A stretch of 64,000 nt of DNA from SCGC-AG-212-J23 sp036406675 (GTDB lineage: Bacteria; Pseudomonadota; Gammaproteobacteria; Burkholderiales; SG8-39), in the NCBI GenBank assembly GCA_036406675.1, contig DASXAO010000076.1, positions 51,124 to 115,123 of the forward strand, written 5' to 3'. Positions 37,076 through 45,511 of this stretch are shown one piece after another. The position numbers and the translations under genes were made by a program. Under the pieces are notes generated by a model. The model was not told the DNA's origin and ran no database searches. It saw only the letters and a program-made list of their open reading frames with translations. Each line of letters begins with the position of its first letter. The stretch's first letter is position 1.

Positions 37076-38800
37076 GTGACGAAGAAGACGAAGCGCTCTC
37101 TCGCAGTCGTCGCCGCTTTAGTATCGCTCGCCCTTGCTGCACCCGCGTTTGCGCAGGAAGTGAAGCAGGGTCCGGCCACCGTCGGCACTGCCGTGCCGAA
37201 GAAGGTGAACGTAACTCAGGACCAGCTCACCAAGGCCGGCGGCAACCAGGCGAACTGGCTGCACACCAACGGCAACTACGCGCAGACGCGCTATTCCCCC
37301 AACGCGCGCATCAACGCGCAGAACGTCGCCAAGCTGCGCCCGGTGTTCGTGTTCCAGACCGAGGTGATGGAGTCGATGGAAACGGCGCCGATCGTGGTCG
37401 ACGGCGTCATGTACCTCACCACCGCGTTCAACCACGTGTATGCGATCGACGCGGCCACCGGCAAGGAGTTCTGGCACTACAAGCACAAGATGGGGCCGAT
37501 CACCACCTTCTGCTGCGGCCCGAACAACCGCGGCGTCGCCATCTCCGGCGGCAAGGTTTTCATGGGGACGCTCGACGCCAAGCTCGTTGCGCTCGACGCG
37601 GCGAGCGGCAAGGTCGTGTGGGAAACCCAGATCGCCGACCCGGAAAAAGGCTACAGCGAAACGATGGCGCCGACGGTGATCGACAACAAGGTGCTCATCG
37701 GCACCAACGGCGGCGAATACGGCATCCGCGGCTTCGTCAAGGCCTACGACGCAAACAGCGGCAAGGAGCTGTGGACGTTCTACACGATCCCCGAGAAAGG
37801 CCACGAAGGCGTGTTTGCGCCGAACGACGCCACCGGCCGCAACATGAAGCGCGATATCGCTGCGGAAAAGGCGGCCTTCGCCAAGGACAGCTCGTTCTTC
37901 CAGACCCTCGGCGGCGGCGTGTGGATGAACCCGGCCATCGACCTGAAGACGCGCACGCTGTGGTTCGTGGTCGGCAATCCCTCGCCCGACCTCTACGGCG
38001 CGGAGCGCCCGGGCGACAATCTGTACACCGACTCGCTGGTCGCGATCGACCTCGACAAGGGCACCTACAAGTGCCACTTCCAGTACGTCGCGCACGACGT
38101 GTGGGATCTCGACGCAGTAAGCCCGCCGATCCTCGTCGACGTCAAGGACAAGGGCGGCAAGACGATTCCCGGCGTGATCCACGGCGGCAAGACCGGCCAC
38201 GTCTACGTGCACGACCGCAAGGACTGCTCGCTCATCCGCTTCTCCGAGGCGATGGTGCCGCAGGAGAACATGTGGGTCCTGCCAACCGCCGAGGGCGCGC
38301 GCATGCTGCCGGGAGCGAACGGCGGCGTCGAGTGGTCGCCGATGGCCTTCGATGCCAAGCACCGGCTCGCGATCGCGCTCAACCTGCACCAGCCGATGAC
38401 CTACCACGTCGAGTCGGCGAAATACCCCGGCGGCTCGAAGCTCTGGCTCGGCGGCGCTTTCAAGGTCATCCCGAGCGAGAAGCAGTGGGGCCGCGTGGCG
38501 GCGGTGAACGTCGACACCGGCAAGGTCGCTTGGAAGCACGACACCGCGCAGCCGCTGATCGGCGGCGGGCTCGCCACGGCCGGGGGTCTCTTCTTCTTCG
38601 GCGAGGGCAACGGCAGCTTCAACGCCCTCGACACCGCCACCGGCAAGAAGCTGTGGAGCTTCAACTGCGGCGCCGGCGCCAATGCCATGCCCGTGTCCTA
38701 CACCATCGGCAACCGCCAGTACATCGCGATGGGCTGCGGCGGCAACACCCAGCTCGACTTCAAGCGCGGGAACAGCCTGTTCGTGTTTTCGGTAAACTGA
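37076..38800 (+). CDS. PQQ-dependent alcohol dehydrogenase (methanol/ethanol family), lanthanide-type motif
   Basis: 574 aa, signal peptide ending APAFAQ. Start GTG 37076 has AGGGAG 6 bp upstream; the ATG at 37070 sits directly on that site. Eight-bladed quinoprotein features: adjacent Cys146-Cys147 (TTFCCGPNN), metal ligands Glu214 (GGEYGIRG) and Asn301 (GNPSPD), and catalytic Asp344 in WDLD. Asp346, two residues on, is the extra Asp that marks lanthanide-using enzymes such as XoxF and PedH (established for those families). Substrate is an alcohol or aldehyde. It is followed by a terminator overlapping the next cytochrome gene. Confidence 0.85.
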   Translation: MTKKTKRSLAVVAALVSLALAAPAFAQEVKQGPATVGTAVPKKVNVTQDQLTKAGGNQANWLHTNGNYAQTRYSPNARINAQNVAKLRPVFVFQTEVMESMETAPIVVDGVMYLTTAFNHVYAIDAATGKEFWHYKHKMGPITTFCCGPNNRGVAISGGKVFMGTLDAKLVALDAASGKVVWETQIADPEKGYSETMAPTVIDNKVLIGTNGGEYGIRGFVKAYDANSGKELWTFYTIPEKGHEGVFAPNDATGRNMKRDIAAEKAAFAKDSSFFQTLGGGVWMNPAIDLKTRTLWFVVGNPSPDLYGAERPGDNLYTDSLVAIDLDKGTYKCHFQYVAHDVWDLDAVSPPILVDVKDKGGKTIPGVIHGGKTGHVYVHDRKDCSLIRFSEAMVPQENMWVLPTAEGARMLPGANGGVEWSPMAFDAKHRLAIALNLHQPMTYHVESAKYPGGSKLWLGGAFKVIPSEKQWGRVAAVNVDTGKVAWKHDTAQPLIGGGLATAGGLFFFGEGNGSFNALDTATGKKLWSFNCGAGANAMPVSYTIGNRQYIAMGCGGNTQLDFKRGNSLFVFSVN

Positions 38801-38804
38801 CCGA

Positions 38805-39410
38805 GTGCGACTAGCGGGAACAGGCCGCCTGCGGGCGGCCTTTTTATTTCTTCCGGTCGCGTGCTTCGCCCTCGGGGCGTCGCCCGCGGCAGCACAGAAC
38901 CTGGAAGCGGGCGCGAAGAAAGCGGAAGTCTGCTTCGCCTGCCATGGCCCCAACGGAAACTCCCCCGACGGCAAATTCCCGATCCTCGCGGGACAGACCG
39001 CGCGCTACCTCTATCTCCAGATCCGCGACTTCAAGGAAGGCCGGCGCAGCGAGCCGACGATGGAGCCGTTCGTCAAGGACCTGAGCCGCGACGACATGTT
39101 CGACCTCGCCGCGTTCTTCGCCGCGCAGCGCCCGCGCCTTCTGGATTTCAGGGTCGACGAGGACCGCGCGGCGCGCGGCAAGCGCAAGGCCGACGAGACG
39201 CTATGCACCATGTGCCACCTCGGCGCCTACCAGGGCCAGAACGAGATCCCGCGGCTCGCGTTCCAGCACTACGACTACACCGTCAAGCAGCTGCGGGATT
39301 TCAAGGCGCGGCGGCGCACCAATGACGCCGGCAACATGACCGCCGTCGCGCGCACGCTGTCCGACAGCGATATCGAGGACCTAGGTCACTTCCTCGCGTC
39401 GCTTCGCTGA
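38805..39410 (+). CDS. Dihaem c4-like cytochrome c with terminator-encoded signal peptide
   Basis: 201 aa. Haem sites lie at residues 43-47 (CFACH) and 134-138 (CTMCH). Start is GTG 38805, 4 bp after the quinoprotein stop; the frame closes just upstream and no other start gives a signal peptide. Residues 7-16 (GRLRAAFLFL) are read from a GC hairpin and T-tract forming an intrinsic terminator. It is probably the electron acceptor of the upstream PQQ enzyme. It overlaps a small minus-strand gene by 25 bp at its 3' end. Confidence 0.82.
   Translation: MRLAGTGRLRAAFLFLPVACFALGASPAAAQNLEAGAKKAEVCFACHGPNGNSPDGKFPILAGQTARYLYLQIRDFKEGRRSEPTMEPFVKDLSRDDMFDLAAFFAAQRPRLLDFRVDEDRAARGKRKADETLCTMCHLGAYQGQNEIPRLAFQHYDYTVKQLRDFKARRRTNDAGNMTAVARTLSDSDIEDLGHFLASLR
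38822..38849 (+). terminator. Intrinsic terminator inside cytochrome c signal-peptide codons
   Basis: Stem AGGCCGCC/GGCGGCCT with TGCG loop (38822-38841), followed by TTTTTATTT. It begins 22 bp after the PQQ dehydrogenase stop but 17 bp inside the cytochrome gene, where it is read as Gly-Arg-Leu-Arg-Ala-Ala-Phe-Leu-Phe. It includes a TTA Leu codon, which is rare in this genome. Confidence 0.78.
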
Positions 39411-39661
39411 CGGTCCTCGGCGAAGCACCGGTCGCGCTCGGCGCCGACCAGCGCCTCGCATCGCCCGCGGCCCATCTCCGCCGGGCCGCTCGCGCCGGTC
39501 CCGCCGGCGGAGGCCGAGGTGCTTGCGCTGCTCGTGGAGGCCTGGGTGCTGCTGCCGTTCGACGCCTGCGTGCCGCTGTTGCGGTTCGAAAAGTGCGAGC
39601 ACGAAACGCCAAGGACCAGCAATGCCGCGGCCGCCGCAGCGCCGAATACCTTTGCAATCAT
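39386..39661 (-). CDS. Small secreted Ser/Thr/Gly-rich protein
   Basis: 91 aa. A signal peptide (MIAKVFGAAAAAALLVLGVSC) may be a lipoprotein type, though the pre-Cys residues are not a textbook lipobox. A low-complexity Ser/Thr/Ala/Gly stretch follows (about residues 28-60). The C-terminus has a paired-Cys motif RCEALVGAERDRCF. A GAGGAG ribosome site supports the start at 39661. Its last 25 bp are antisense to the cytochrome c gene. Function unknown. Confidence 0.65.
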   Translation of the reverse strand: MIAKVFGAAAAAALLVLGVSCSHFSNRNSGTQASNGSSTQASTSSASTSASAGGTGASGPAEMGRGRCEALVGAERDRCFAEDRQRSDARK

Positions 39662-39742
39662 CGCCTTGCTCCTCTGGTGAGTACCGTACGCAGCGCCGCA
39701 AGACTTGTGCCTTTTGTTTTTTAGCTGAAAAATCCGCGCACC

Positions 39743-40339
39743 ATGAAAACGCTCCTCTACGGCCTGCTGTTCTTCGCCTGCGGCGCCGCGGCGCAGGTCG
39801 ATCCTTCGATCGTCGCGCGGCTGCGCGAAGGCGGCCTGGTTCTCTACATGCGCCACACGTCGACGGATTTCAGCCAGAACGACGCCGCGATGACCACCTA
39901 CGCGGACTGCGCGCATCAGCGCAATCTCACCGACAAGGGCCGCGCCGAAGCGCGCGAGATCGGCGCGCAGGTGAAGCGCCTCGGCATCCCGCTCGGCGAG
40001 GTCCTCGCGAGCCCGTTCTGCCGCACCATGGAAACCGCGCGCCTCGCCTTCGGCAGGGCGCAGGCCATGAAGGAGGTGCGCGGCGGCCCCGCGCAGCCGG
40101 AAGACCCGCGGCGCTACGACGAGCTCAGGAAATTGCTTGCGGCGCCGGTGAAGAAAGGCGAGAACCGCGTCATCTCCAGCCACGGCAACCCGTTCCACGC
40201 CGTGGCCGGGGCGCCGTACCTCGCCGAAGGCGAGATGGCCGTGGTGCGCCCCGAGGGCGGCATGCGCTTCACGGTGATCGCTAGGATTCGTCCGCAGGAC
40301 TGGTCAGGTCTTCGAGCTTCCGGCGGTCCCGCTTCGTAG
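39743..40339 (+). CDS. Secreted histidine phosphatase-family protein
   Basis: 198 aa, signal peptide MKTLLYGLLFFACGAAAQ. The RHG-type motif is YMRHTS (Arg37-His38) and the second catalytic His is in ISSHGNPFH near residue 147. CADCAHQRNLTDKG-like and LASPFCRTMETA segments match the branch-2-like phosphatase group. It removes phosphate from an unknown periplasmic substrate through a phospho-His intermediate. The 3' end overlaps the convergent hslR by 59 bp. Confidence 0.8.
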   Translation: MKTLLYGLLFFACGAAAQVDPSIVARLREGGLVLYMRHTSTDFSQNDAAMTTYADCAHQRNLTDKGRAEAREIGAQVKRLGIPLGEVLASPFCRTMETARLAFGRAQAMKEVRGGPAQPEDPRRYDELRKLLAAPVKKGENRVISSHGNPFHAVAGAPYLAEGEMAVVRPEGGMRFTVIARIRPQDWSGLRASGGPAS

Positions 40340-40661
40340 GCCGCCCTTTGATGCCGGCCGCGGGTTCTGCGCTCCAGCGGCGCAGCTCCATTCGGCGCTC
40401 GCGCTCGGCACGGCTCTCGGCTGTTTCCTCGTAGAGCTTCCTCGCCTCGAGCGCCGGTCCGCGCCTTTCGGACAGGGCCTTCACGATCACCTGCCACTGG
40501 TAGTCGCCAACGCGCACGGCTACGGCGTCCGACGGCTTCAAGGCATGCGAGCACTTGACCCGCTGCGCGTTCAGGGTGACGCGCCCGGATTCGATCGCCT
40601 GCTGCGCCAGGCCGCGCGTCTTGAAGAAGCGCACCGCCCAGAGCCACTTGTCCAGACGCAA
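40281..40661 (-). CDS. hslR: S4-domain RNA-binding heat-shock protein 15
   Basis: 126 aa. The S4 domain covers residues 1-60 (MRLDKWLWAVRFFKTRGLAQ, VTLNAQRVKCSHALKPSD). A basic C-terminal tail (ELRRWSAEPAAGIKGRPTKRDRRKLE) matches Hsp15. The protein rescues stalled 50S subunits carrying nascent chains. It starts 1 bp after the msrA stop, so the two stress genes form an operon. It overlaps the phosphatase gene tail to tail. Confidence 0.88.
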   Translation of the reverse strand: MRLDKWLWAVRFFKTRGLAQQAIESGRVTLNAQRVKCSHALKPSDAVAVRVGDYQWQVIVKALSERRGPALEARKLYEETAESRAERERRMELRRWSAEPAAGIKGRPTKRDRRKLEDLTSPADES

Positions 40662-40662
40662 G

Positions 40663-41319
40663 TCAGGCCTTGGCGAGAACGCCTACCGGGCAGGAGACGC
40701 CGGTGCCGCCGAGGCCGCAGTAGCCGTTCGGGTTCTTGCCGAGGTATTGCTGGTGATAGTCCTCGGCGTAATAGAACTCGGGCGCCGGGCGGATCTCCGT
40801 GGTGATGAGACCGTAGCCCTTCTTCTTCAACGCCTCCTGGAACGCTTCCTTCGACTTGAGCGCCACCTGGAGCTGCTCCTCGCCGTAGGCATAGATGGCC
40901 GAGCGGTATTGCGTGCCGGCGTCGTTGCCCTGGCGCATGCCCTGCGTCGGATCGTGTCCTTCCCAGAATTTCTTGAGCAGGGCCTCGTAGCTCAGCTGCT
41001 TCGGGTCGAACACCACCAGCACCGCCTCCGTGTGATTGGTGAACCCGCTGCAAACCTCCTCGTAGGTCGGGTTCGGGGTGTCGCCGCCAGCGTAGCCGAC
41101 GGCGGTCGCGTAGACGCCCGGCGTCTGCCAGAACACGCGCTCCGCGCCCCAGAAGCAGCCCATGCCGAACTGCGCGAGCGCCGTGCCGTCCGGAAACGGC
41201 GGCACGATGCGGTTGCCGTTCACGAAGTGGCTCTCCGGGACGTGCATGCGCTCCTTGCGGCCGGGAAGCGTCGCTTGTTTCGGCAGCAGCTTGGTCAACT
41301 TCTTCATGAATCCGAACAT
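40663..41319 (-). CDS. msrA: Peptide-methionine (S)-S-oxide reductase
   Basis: 218 aa. Catalytic Cys55 is in GMGCFWGAERVFW. The YAGGDTPNPTYEEVCSG, NHTEAVLVVFDP and YHQQYLGKNPNGYCG segments are conserved, with resolving Cys residues near the C-terminus (CGLGGTGVSC). It repairs oxidised methionine in proteins using thioredoxin. A GAGGAG site precedes the ATG. Co-directional with hslR. Confidence 0.95.
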   Translation of the reverse strand: MFGFMKKLTKLLPKQATLPGRKERMHVPESHFVNGNRIVPPFPDGTALAQFGMGCFWGAERVFWQTPGVYATAVGYAGGDTPNPTYEEVCSGFTNHTEAVLVVFDPKQLSYEALLKKFWEGHDPTQGMRQGNDAGTQYRSAIYAYGEEQLQVALKSKEAFQEALKKKGYGLITTEIRPAPEFYYAEDYHQQYLGKNPNGYCGLGGTGVSCPVGVLAKA

Positions 41320-41334
41320 GGCAGCTCCTCAATC

Positions 41335-41340
41335 TAGAAT
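41335..41340 (+). promoter_or_regulatory. Candidate leaderless -10 box of the PanE-like gene
   Basis: TAGAAT ends exactly 6 nt before the ATG at 41347, so transcription would begin at the A of the start codon. No ribosome site precedes this ATG, whereas the divergent msrA does have one. Confidence 0.4.
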
Positions 41341-41346
41341 AACACC

Positions 41347-42339
41347 ATGAAAATCTGTGTCTACGGCGCCGGGGCGGTCGGTGGTTTGATCGCCGGCCGG
41401 CTCGCGCGTTCCGGCCACGAGGTCTCGGTCGTCGCGCGCGGGGCGCACCTCGAAGCGATCCGCGCGGGCGGCCTGCGGGTGCGCGAGGGCGCCACCGGCG
41501 CGGTCGAATCTCAGGCGGTGCGAGCCGAGGACGATCCCTCGCGCCTAGGCCCGCAGGACTACGTCGTCGTCGCGGTGAAGGCCCAGAGCCTCCCCGAGGT
41601 GGCCGGGCGGATCGCCCCGTTGGTCGGCGCCGGGACTTCGATCATTACAGCGATGAACGGCGTGCCCTGGTGGTTCTTCGAGCGCCTGCCCTTCGGCGGC
41701 GGCAAGCTGAGGCTCGAGACGCTCGACCCGGGAGGCAAGCTGGCGCGGGCCATGCCGACCGAGCGCATCGTGGGCTGCGTGATTCACCTCGCCGCCTCGG
41801 TGGCGGAGCCCGGACTCGTCAGCCACAACATGGGCCGCAAGCTCATCCTCGGCGAGCCCGGCGGCCGCAACGGCGTGCGCACCAAGAGCCTCGCCGACGC
41901 GCTGACCGCCGCCGGGTTCGAGGTCACCGTCAGCGACTTCATCGAAAAGGACTTCTGGGTCAAGCTCCTCGGCAACGTGAGCTTCAACCCGGTCTCGGCG
42001 CTGACGGTCAGCACCGCCGACAGCCTGATCGGCAACCGCGAGGTCAAGGCCTACATGGTCGCGATCATGCGCGAGGTTCTCGCGATCGGCCGCGCGGTCG
42101 GCGTCGACGCCGACATCGAGCCCGAGGCGCGCGTCGACATGGCGCGCGTCCTCGGCCGGTTCAAGACCTCGATGCTGCAGGACCTCGAGGCCGGCAAGCC
42201 GCTCGAGATCGACGGCCTTCTCGCCGGCACCCTCGAGATTGCCGCCAAGGCCGGCGTCCCGGCGCCCTGCACCCGGACCCTGTTCGGCCTGATTCGCGCG
42301 CGCGCCTTGTCCACCAACCAGTATCAGCCCATGAAATGA
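41347..42339 (+). CDS. 2-dehydropantoate 2-reductase-family protein (PanE/ApbA)
   Basis: 330 aa. NADPH motif GAGAVGG at residues 7-13, catalytic Lys in DFWVKLLGNVSFNPVSALT, and the C-terminal domain typical of ketopantoate reductases. The family also includes other 2-keto acid reductases, so the exact substrate is uncertain. It probably starts a two-gene unit with the glycosyltransferase 10 bp downstream. Confidence 0.82.
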   Translation: MKICVYGAGAVGGLIAGRLARSGHEVSVVARGAHLEAIRAGGLRVREGATGAVESQAVRAEDDPSRLGPQDYVVVAVKAQSLPEVAGRIAPLVGAGTSIITAMNGVPWWFFERLPFGGGKLRLETLDPGGKLARAMPTERIVGCVIHLAASVAEPGLVSHNMGRKLILGEPGGRNGVRTKSLADALTAAGFEVTVSDFIEKDFWVKLLGNVSFNPVSALTVSTADSLIGNREVKAYMVAIMREVLAIGRAVGVDADIEPEARVDMARVLGRFKTSMLQDLEAGKPLEIDGLLAGTLEIAAKAGVPAPCTRTLFGLIRARALSTNQYQPMK

Positions 42340-42349
42340 AAAAAACGGG

Positions 42350-44365
42350 GTGAGCGCCGACGAGCGGGCACGGGCGCTGTTTTTCGAGGCACTCGAGCAC
42401 CTGGCGCGCGAGGACTACGCTGCCGCGGAAGAGCGGCTGAAAGCGGCGCATCGCCTCGTCCCCGAGCGCGTGTCGGTGCTAACGAACCTCTCGGCGGCGC
42501 TGGTGCGCCAGGACAAGACCGCCGAAGCGGCGCAATACGCCGAGCGAGCGGTGACGCTCGATCCCGCAAATGCGGACGGATGGCTCAACGTTGCCTTGTG
42601 CCGCAAGCGCGCGGGGGCGCCCCTCGAGGCTCTCGCCTGCTGCGAGCGCAGCATTGCCGCGCGGCCGCAGCATCCGGACGGCTGGTCCAGCCGCGGTGCG
42701 GCGCTGCTCGACCTGCAGCGCCCCGAGGAAGCGCTCGCGAGCTGCGATCGCGCGATCGCGCTCCAGGCCGATCACGCGGCGGCCTGGTCGAACCGCGGCC
42801 TCGCGCTCAACGCGCTGCAACGCTTCGACGAGGCCGTGGCGTGCCATCGGCGCGCGACCGAGCTCGACGCGCGCTCGGCACAGGCATGGACGAACCTCGC
42901 CGTGGCGCTCGGTGACCTCGGCCGCCACGACGAATCGCTCGCGTGCTACGAGAAGGCGCTCGCTCTGCGGCCGCCGCCCTTCGCGCTCGGCGACTGGCTG
43001 CGCGCCAAGATGCAGGTCTGCGACTGGGACGGCTTCGAGCCGGGGTGCGAGCGCACCCTGGCCGCGGTCGACGCAGGCGAGCGCGCCGCGAGCCCCTTCG
43101 CGCTGCTAGCGGTCCGCTCTACACCCGCCCAGCAGCGCCGCTGCGCGCAGACGTACGTGAAGGAGCTCTTCCCTCCGGCGCCGGCGCAGGCGCCGCCCCC
43201 GAGAGGTGCAGGCGAGCGCATCCGGCTGGGCTACTTCTCGCGCGACTTCCGCAACAACGCCCTGTCCTATCTGCTTGCCGGGCTATTCGAGCAGCACGAC
43301 CGCGACCGCTTCGAGCTGTTCGGCTTCTCGTTCGGCCCGCAGGTCATCGACGCAATGCGCATGCGGGTCGAGGCAGCCTTCGAGCACTTCCTGGACGTCA
43401 GCGCGAAAACCGACGACGAGATCGCGCGGCTCGCGCGCGAGCTCGGAATCGACATCGCCGTCGACCTCAAGGGCCTGAGCGGCTATGCGCGCACCGGCAT
43501 CTTCGCGCGCCGGGCGGCGCCGGTGCAGGTCGCCTACATGGGCTATCCCGGAACGATGGGGGCACCCTATATCGACTACCTGATCGCCGACCGGATAGTC
43601 GTGCCCGAGCGCGAGCTTCGGCACTACTCGGAATGCGTGGTCTGGCTGCCGCACACCTACTGGGCGAACGATTCGAAAAGGCCGATCGCGCAGCGCACGC
43701 CGAGGCGCGCGGAGGCCGGCCTGCCGGAGAAGGCCTTCGTGTTCTGCTGCTTCAACAACCCGGCCAAGATCACGCCCGACGCATTCGGCGTCTGGATGCG
43801 CCTGCTCGCGGCGGTCGAAGGCAGCGTCCTCTGGCTTCTCGATCACAACGCCGCGGCCACCCGCAATCTTCGGGCAGAGGCACAAGCCCGCGGCATCGCG
43901 TCTGCACGGCTGGTGTTCGCGCCCCAGCTCGAGTCCGCGGCGCATCTCGCGCGCCACCGCCTCGCCGACCTGGTCCTGGACACGTTCTACTACAACGCGC
44001 ACACCACGGCGGCCGATGCCCTGTGGGCCGGCCTTCCGGTCCTCACCTGCCCCGGCGAGGCGTTCGCCAGCCGCGTCGGAGCGAGCCTGCTCCACGCGGT
44101 CGGCCTGCCCGAGCTCATCGCCGCCTCGCCCGCAGACTACGAGCGTCTCGCACTCTCGCTAGCCACCGAGCCCGGTCGCCTGGCGAAAATCCGGAAGAAG
44201 CTCGCCGACAACATCGCGACGCATCCGCTCTTCGACACCGCGCTCTTCACGCGCCACATCGAAGCGGCTTACGCGGCCATGCGCGAGCGTTCTCTACAAG
44301 GTCTGCGGCCGCAACGCTTCACCGTGCCCGACTGCAGCCGGCCGTCTACCGGGGACACCTGCTAA
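42350..44365 (+). CDS. TPR-containing O-GlcNAc transferase-like glycosyltransferase (GT41)
   Basis: 671 aa, GTG start. The first ~210 residues hold about five or six TPR units (e.g. DGWLNVALCRKRAGAPLEAL, AAWSNRGLALNALQRFDEAV). The C-terminal part is the SPINDLY/OGT catalytic region: LGYFSRDFRNNALSYLLAG, APVQVAYMGYPGTMGAPYID, FCCFNNPAKITPDAF and DTFYYNAHTTAADALWAGLP. It should transfer a sugar from a nucleotide donor to protein, possibly flagellin or adhesin; the target is unknown. The size of the TPR block is modest. Confidence 0.88.
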   Translation: MSADERARALFFEALEHLAREDYAAAEERLKAAHRLVPERVSVLTNLSAALVRQDKTAEAAQYAERAVTLDPANADGWLNVALCRKRAGAPLEALACCERSIAARPQHPDGWSSRGAALLDLQRPEEALASCDRAIALQADHAAAWSNRGLALNALQRFDEAVACHRRATELDARSAQAWTNLAVALGDLGRHDESLACYEKALALRPPPFALGDWLRAKMQVCDWDGFEPGCERTLAAVDAGERAASPFALLAVRSTPAQQRRCAQTYVKELFPPAPAQAPPPRGAGERIRLGYFSRDFRNNALSYLLAGLFEQHDRDRFELFGFSFGPQVIDAMRMRVEAAFEHFLDVSAKTDDEIARLARELGIDIAVDLKGLSGYARTGIFARRAAPVQVAYMGYPGTMGAPYIDYLIADRIVVPERELRHYSECVVWLPHTYWANDSKRPIAQRTPRRAEAGLPEKAFVFCCFNNPAKITPDAFGVWMRLLAAVEGSVLWLLDHNAAATRNLRAEAQARGIASARLVFAPQLESAAHLARHRLADLVLDTFYYNAHTTAADALWAGLPVLTCPGEAFASRVGASLLHAVGLPELIAASPADYERLALSLATEPGRLAKIRKKLADNIATHPLFDTALFTRHIEAAYAAMRERSLQGLRPQRFTVPDCSRPSTGDTC

Positions 44366-44444
44366 CACCGTTTGCGTCTGCCGCACACGCGGCGTAACGT
44401 ACGAACGCAATAAAGCGGTAGGAGAGACAAATGGAGACAGAGCC

Positions 44445-44891
44445 ATGAGAGGCGGATGCACATGCGGATCGGTCCGGTTCGAACTCGCCGGCGACCCTGT
44501 CTGGGTGTTGGCTTGTCATTGTGATTCGTGCAAGAAGAGGACGGGCAGCGCGTACGGCATTTCAGCAATGTTCGAGAACAGCAGCGTCAAGGAGTTCGTC
44601 GGGGAAACGAAAACCTATTGCAGAACGGGTGATAGCGGAAATCAGGTCCGGTACGAGTTCTGCCCGAACTGCGGCACGACGCTTCGTTGGTTCGTGGACA
44701 TCGTTCCGCGTCGACAAGCCTTCGCAGGCGGCACTTTCGACGAATCGGGCAGCCTCAAACCGATTGCAGAAATGTACACGGACGCGGCAGCGCCCTGGGC
44801 ACGTCTTGGTTGTGAGCTATCTCGCCCGCTTGCGCCCGATGACGCATTCCGGAACGCAATGATCACGCGAACCAGAAGCGTTGGCCGGTGA
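44445..44891 (+). CDS. GFA-family zinc protein
   Basis: 148 aa. Zinc-binding Cys pairs lie in GGCTCGSVRFE, ACHCDSCKKRTGS and FCPNCGTTLRW, the GFA (glutathione-dependent formaldehyde-activating) fold. Many members are not formaldehyde enzymes and the role is unclear. Base composition is clearly less GC-rich than its neighbours, and the pair with the following methyltransferase may be a recent acquisition. Confidence 0.82.
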   Translation: MRGGCTCGSVRFELAGDPVWVLACHCDSCKKRTGSAYGISAMFENSSVKEFVGETKTYCRTGDSGNQVRYEFCPNCGTTLRWFVDIVPRRQAFAGGTFDESGSLKPIAEMYTDAAAPWARLGCELSRPLAPDDAFRNAMITRTRSVGR

Positions 44892-44927
44892 GCGTCACCG
44901 TGAACGCGGGCGTCAGAGTTCCCACTA

Positions 44928-45506
44928 GTGAATGACCTTCACGAACTCAGCGGCCCAAACTCCATTCAAGCTATCTGGGCCGATACGCGCGCTTGCGGCT
45001 TCGCCATGGCATCGGAGCCGCTGGTTTGCTCATTGCTGCGCACACTGGCCGCGTCAAAGCCGGCGGGCCGGTTTCTCGAGCTTGGATCGGGCACCGGGCT
45101 GTCCGCCGCATGGCTGCTCGACGGCATGGATGCCGCTTCCCGCCTGACCACAGTCGACAATGACGAGTCGCTACTGACCATTCTCAAGCGCCATCTGGGC
45201 GCTGACCCGCGGCTAAAAGTTGTCTGCTCGGACGCTGACGCCTTCTTGCACTCCCTTCTTGGAGAGCATTTCGATTTCATTTTTGCCGATACCTGGGCAG
45301 GGAAGTACCGGTTGCTTCCTGAAGCGCTCGAAATGCTCAACCCGGCGGGTATCTATGTCATCGACGACATGCTTCCGCGGCCCAACTGGCCCGACGGTCA
45401 CGCCGAGAAAGCGGCGAGCTTGATCGCCACCCTGGAGCAAGCGGCGGGCCTCCGTGTCACGAAGCTCTCCTGGGCTAGCGGCGTCATTCTCGCCACTAAG
45501 CTCTGA
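44928..45506 (+). CDS. Class I SAM-dependent O-methyltransferase-like protein
   Basis: 192 aa. Motif I FLELGSGTGLSAAWLL and the acidic VDNDES, then FIFADTWAGKYRLLPEAL, match catechol-type or general O-methyltransferases. A GTG start at 44928 is assumed. Lower GC than the flanks, like the GFA gene 36 bp upstream. Substrate not predictable. Confidence 0.78.
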   Translation: MNDLHELSGPNSIQAIWADTRACGFAMASEPLVCSLLRTLAASKPAGRFLELGSGTGLSAAWLLDGMDAASRLTTVDNDESLLTILKRHLGADPRLKVVCSDADAFLHSLLGEHFDFIFADTWAGKYRLLPEALEMLNPAGIYVIDDMLPRPNWPDGHAEKAASLIATLEQAAGLRVTKLSWASGVILATKL

Positions 45507-45511
45507 ATCCG

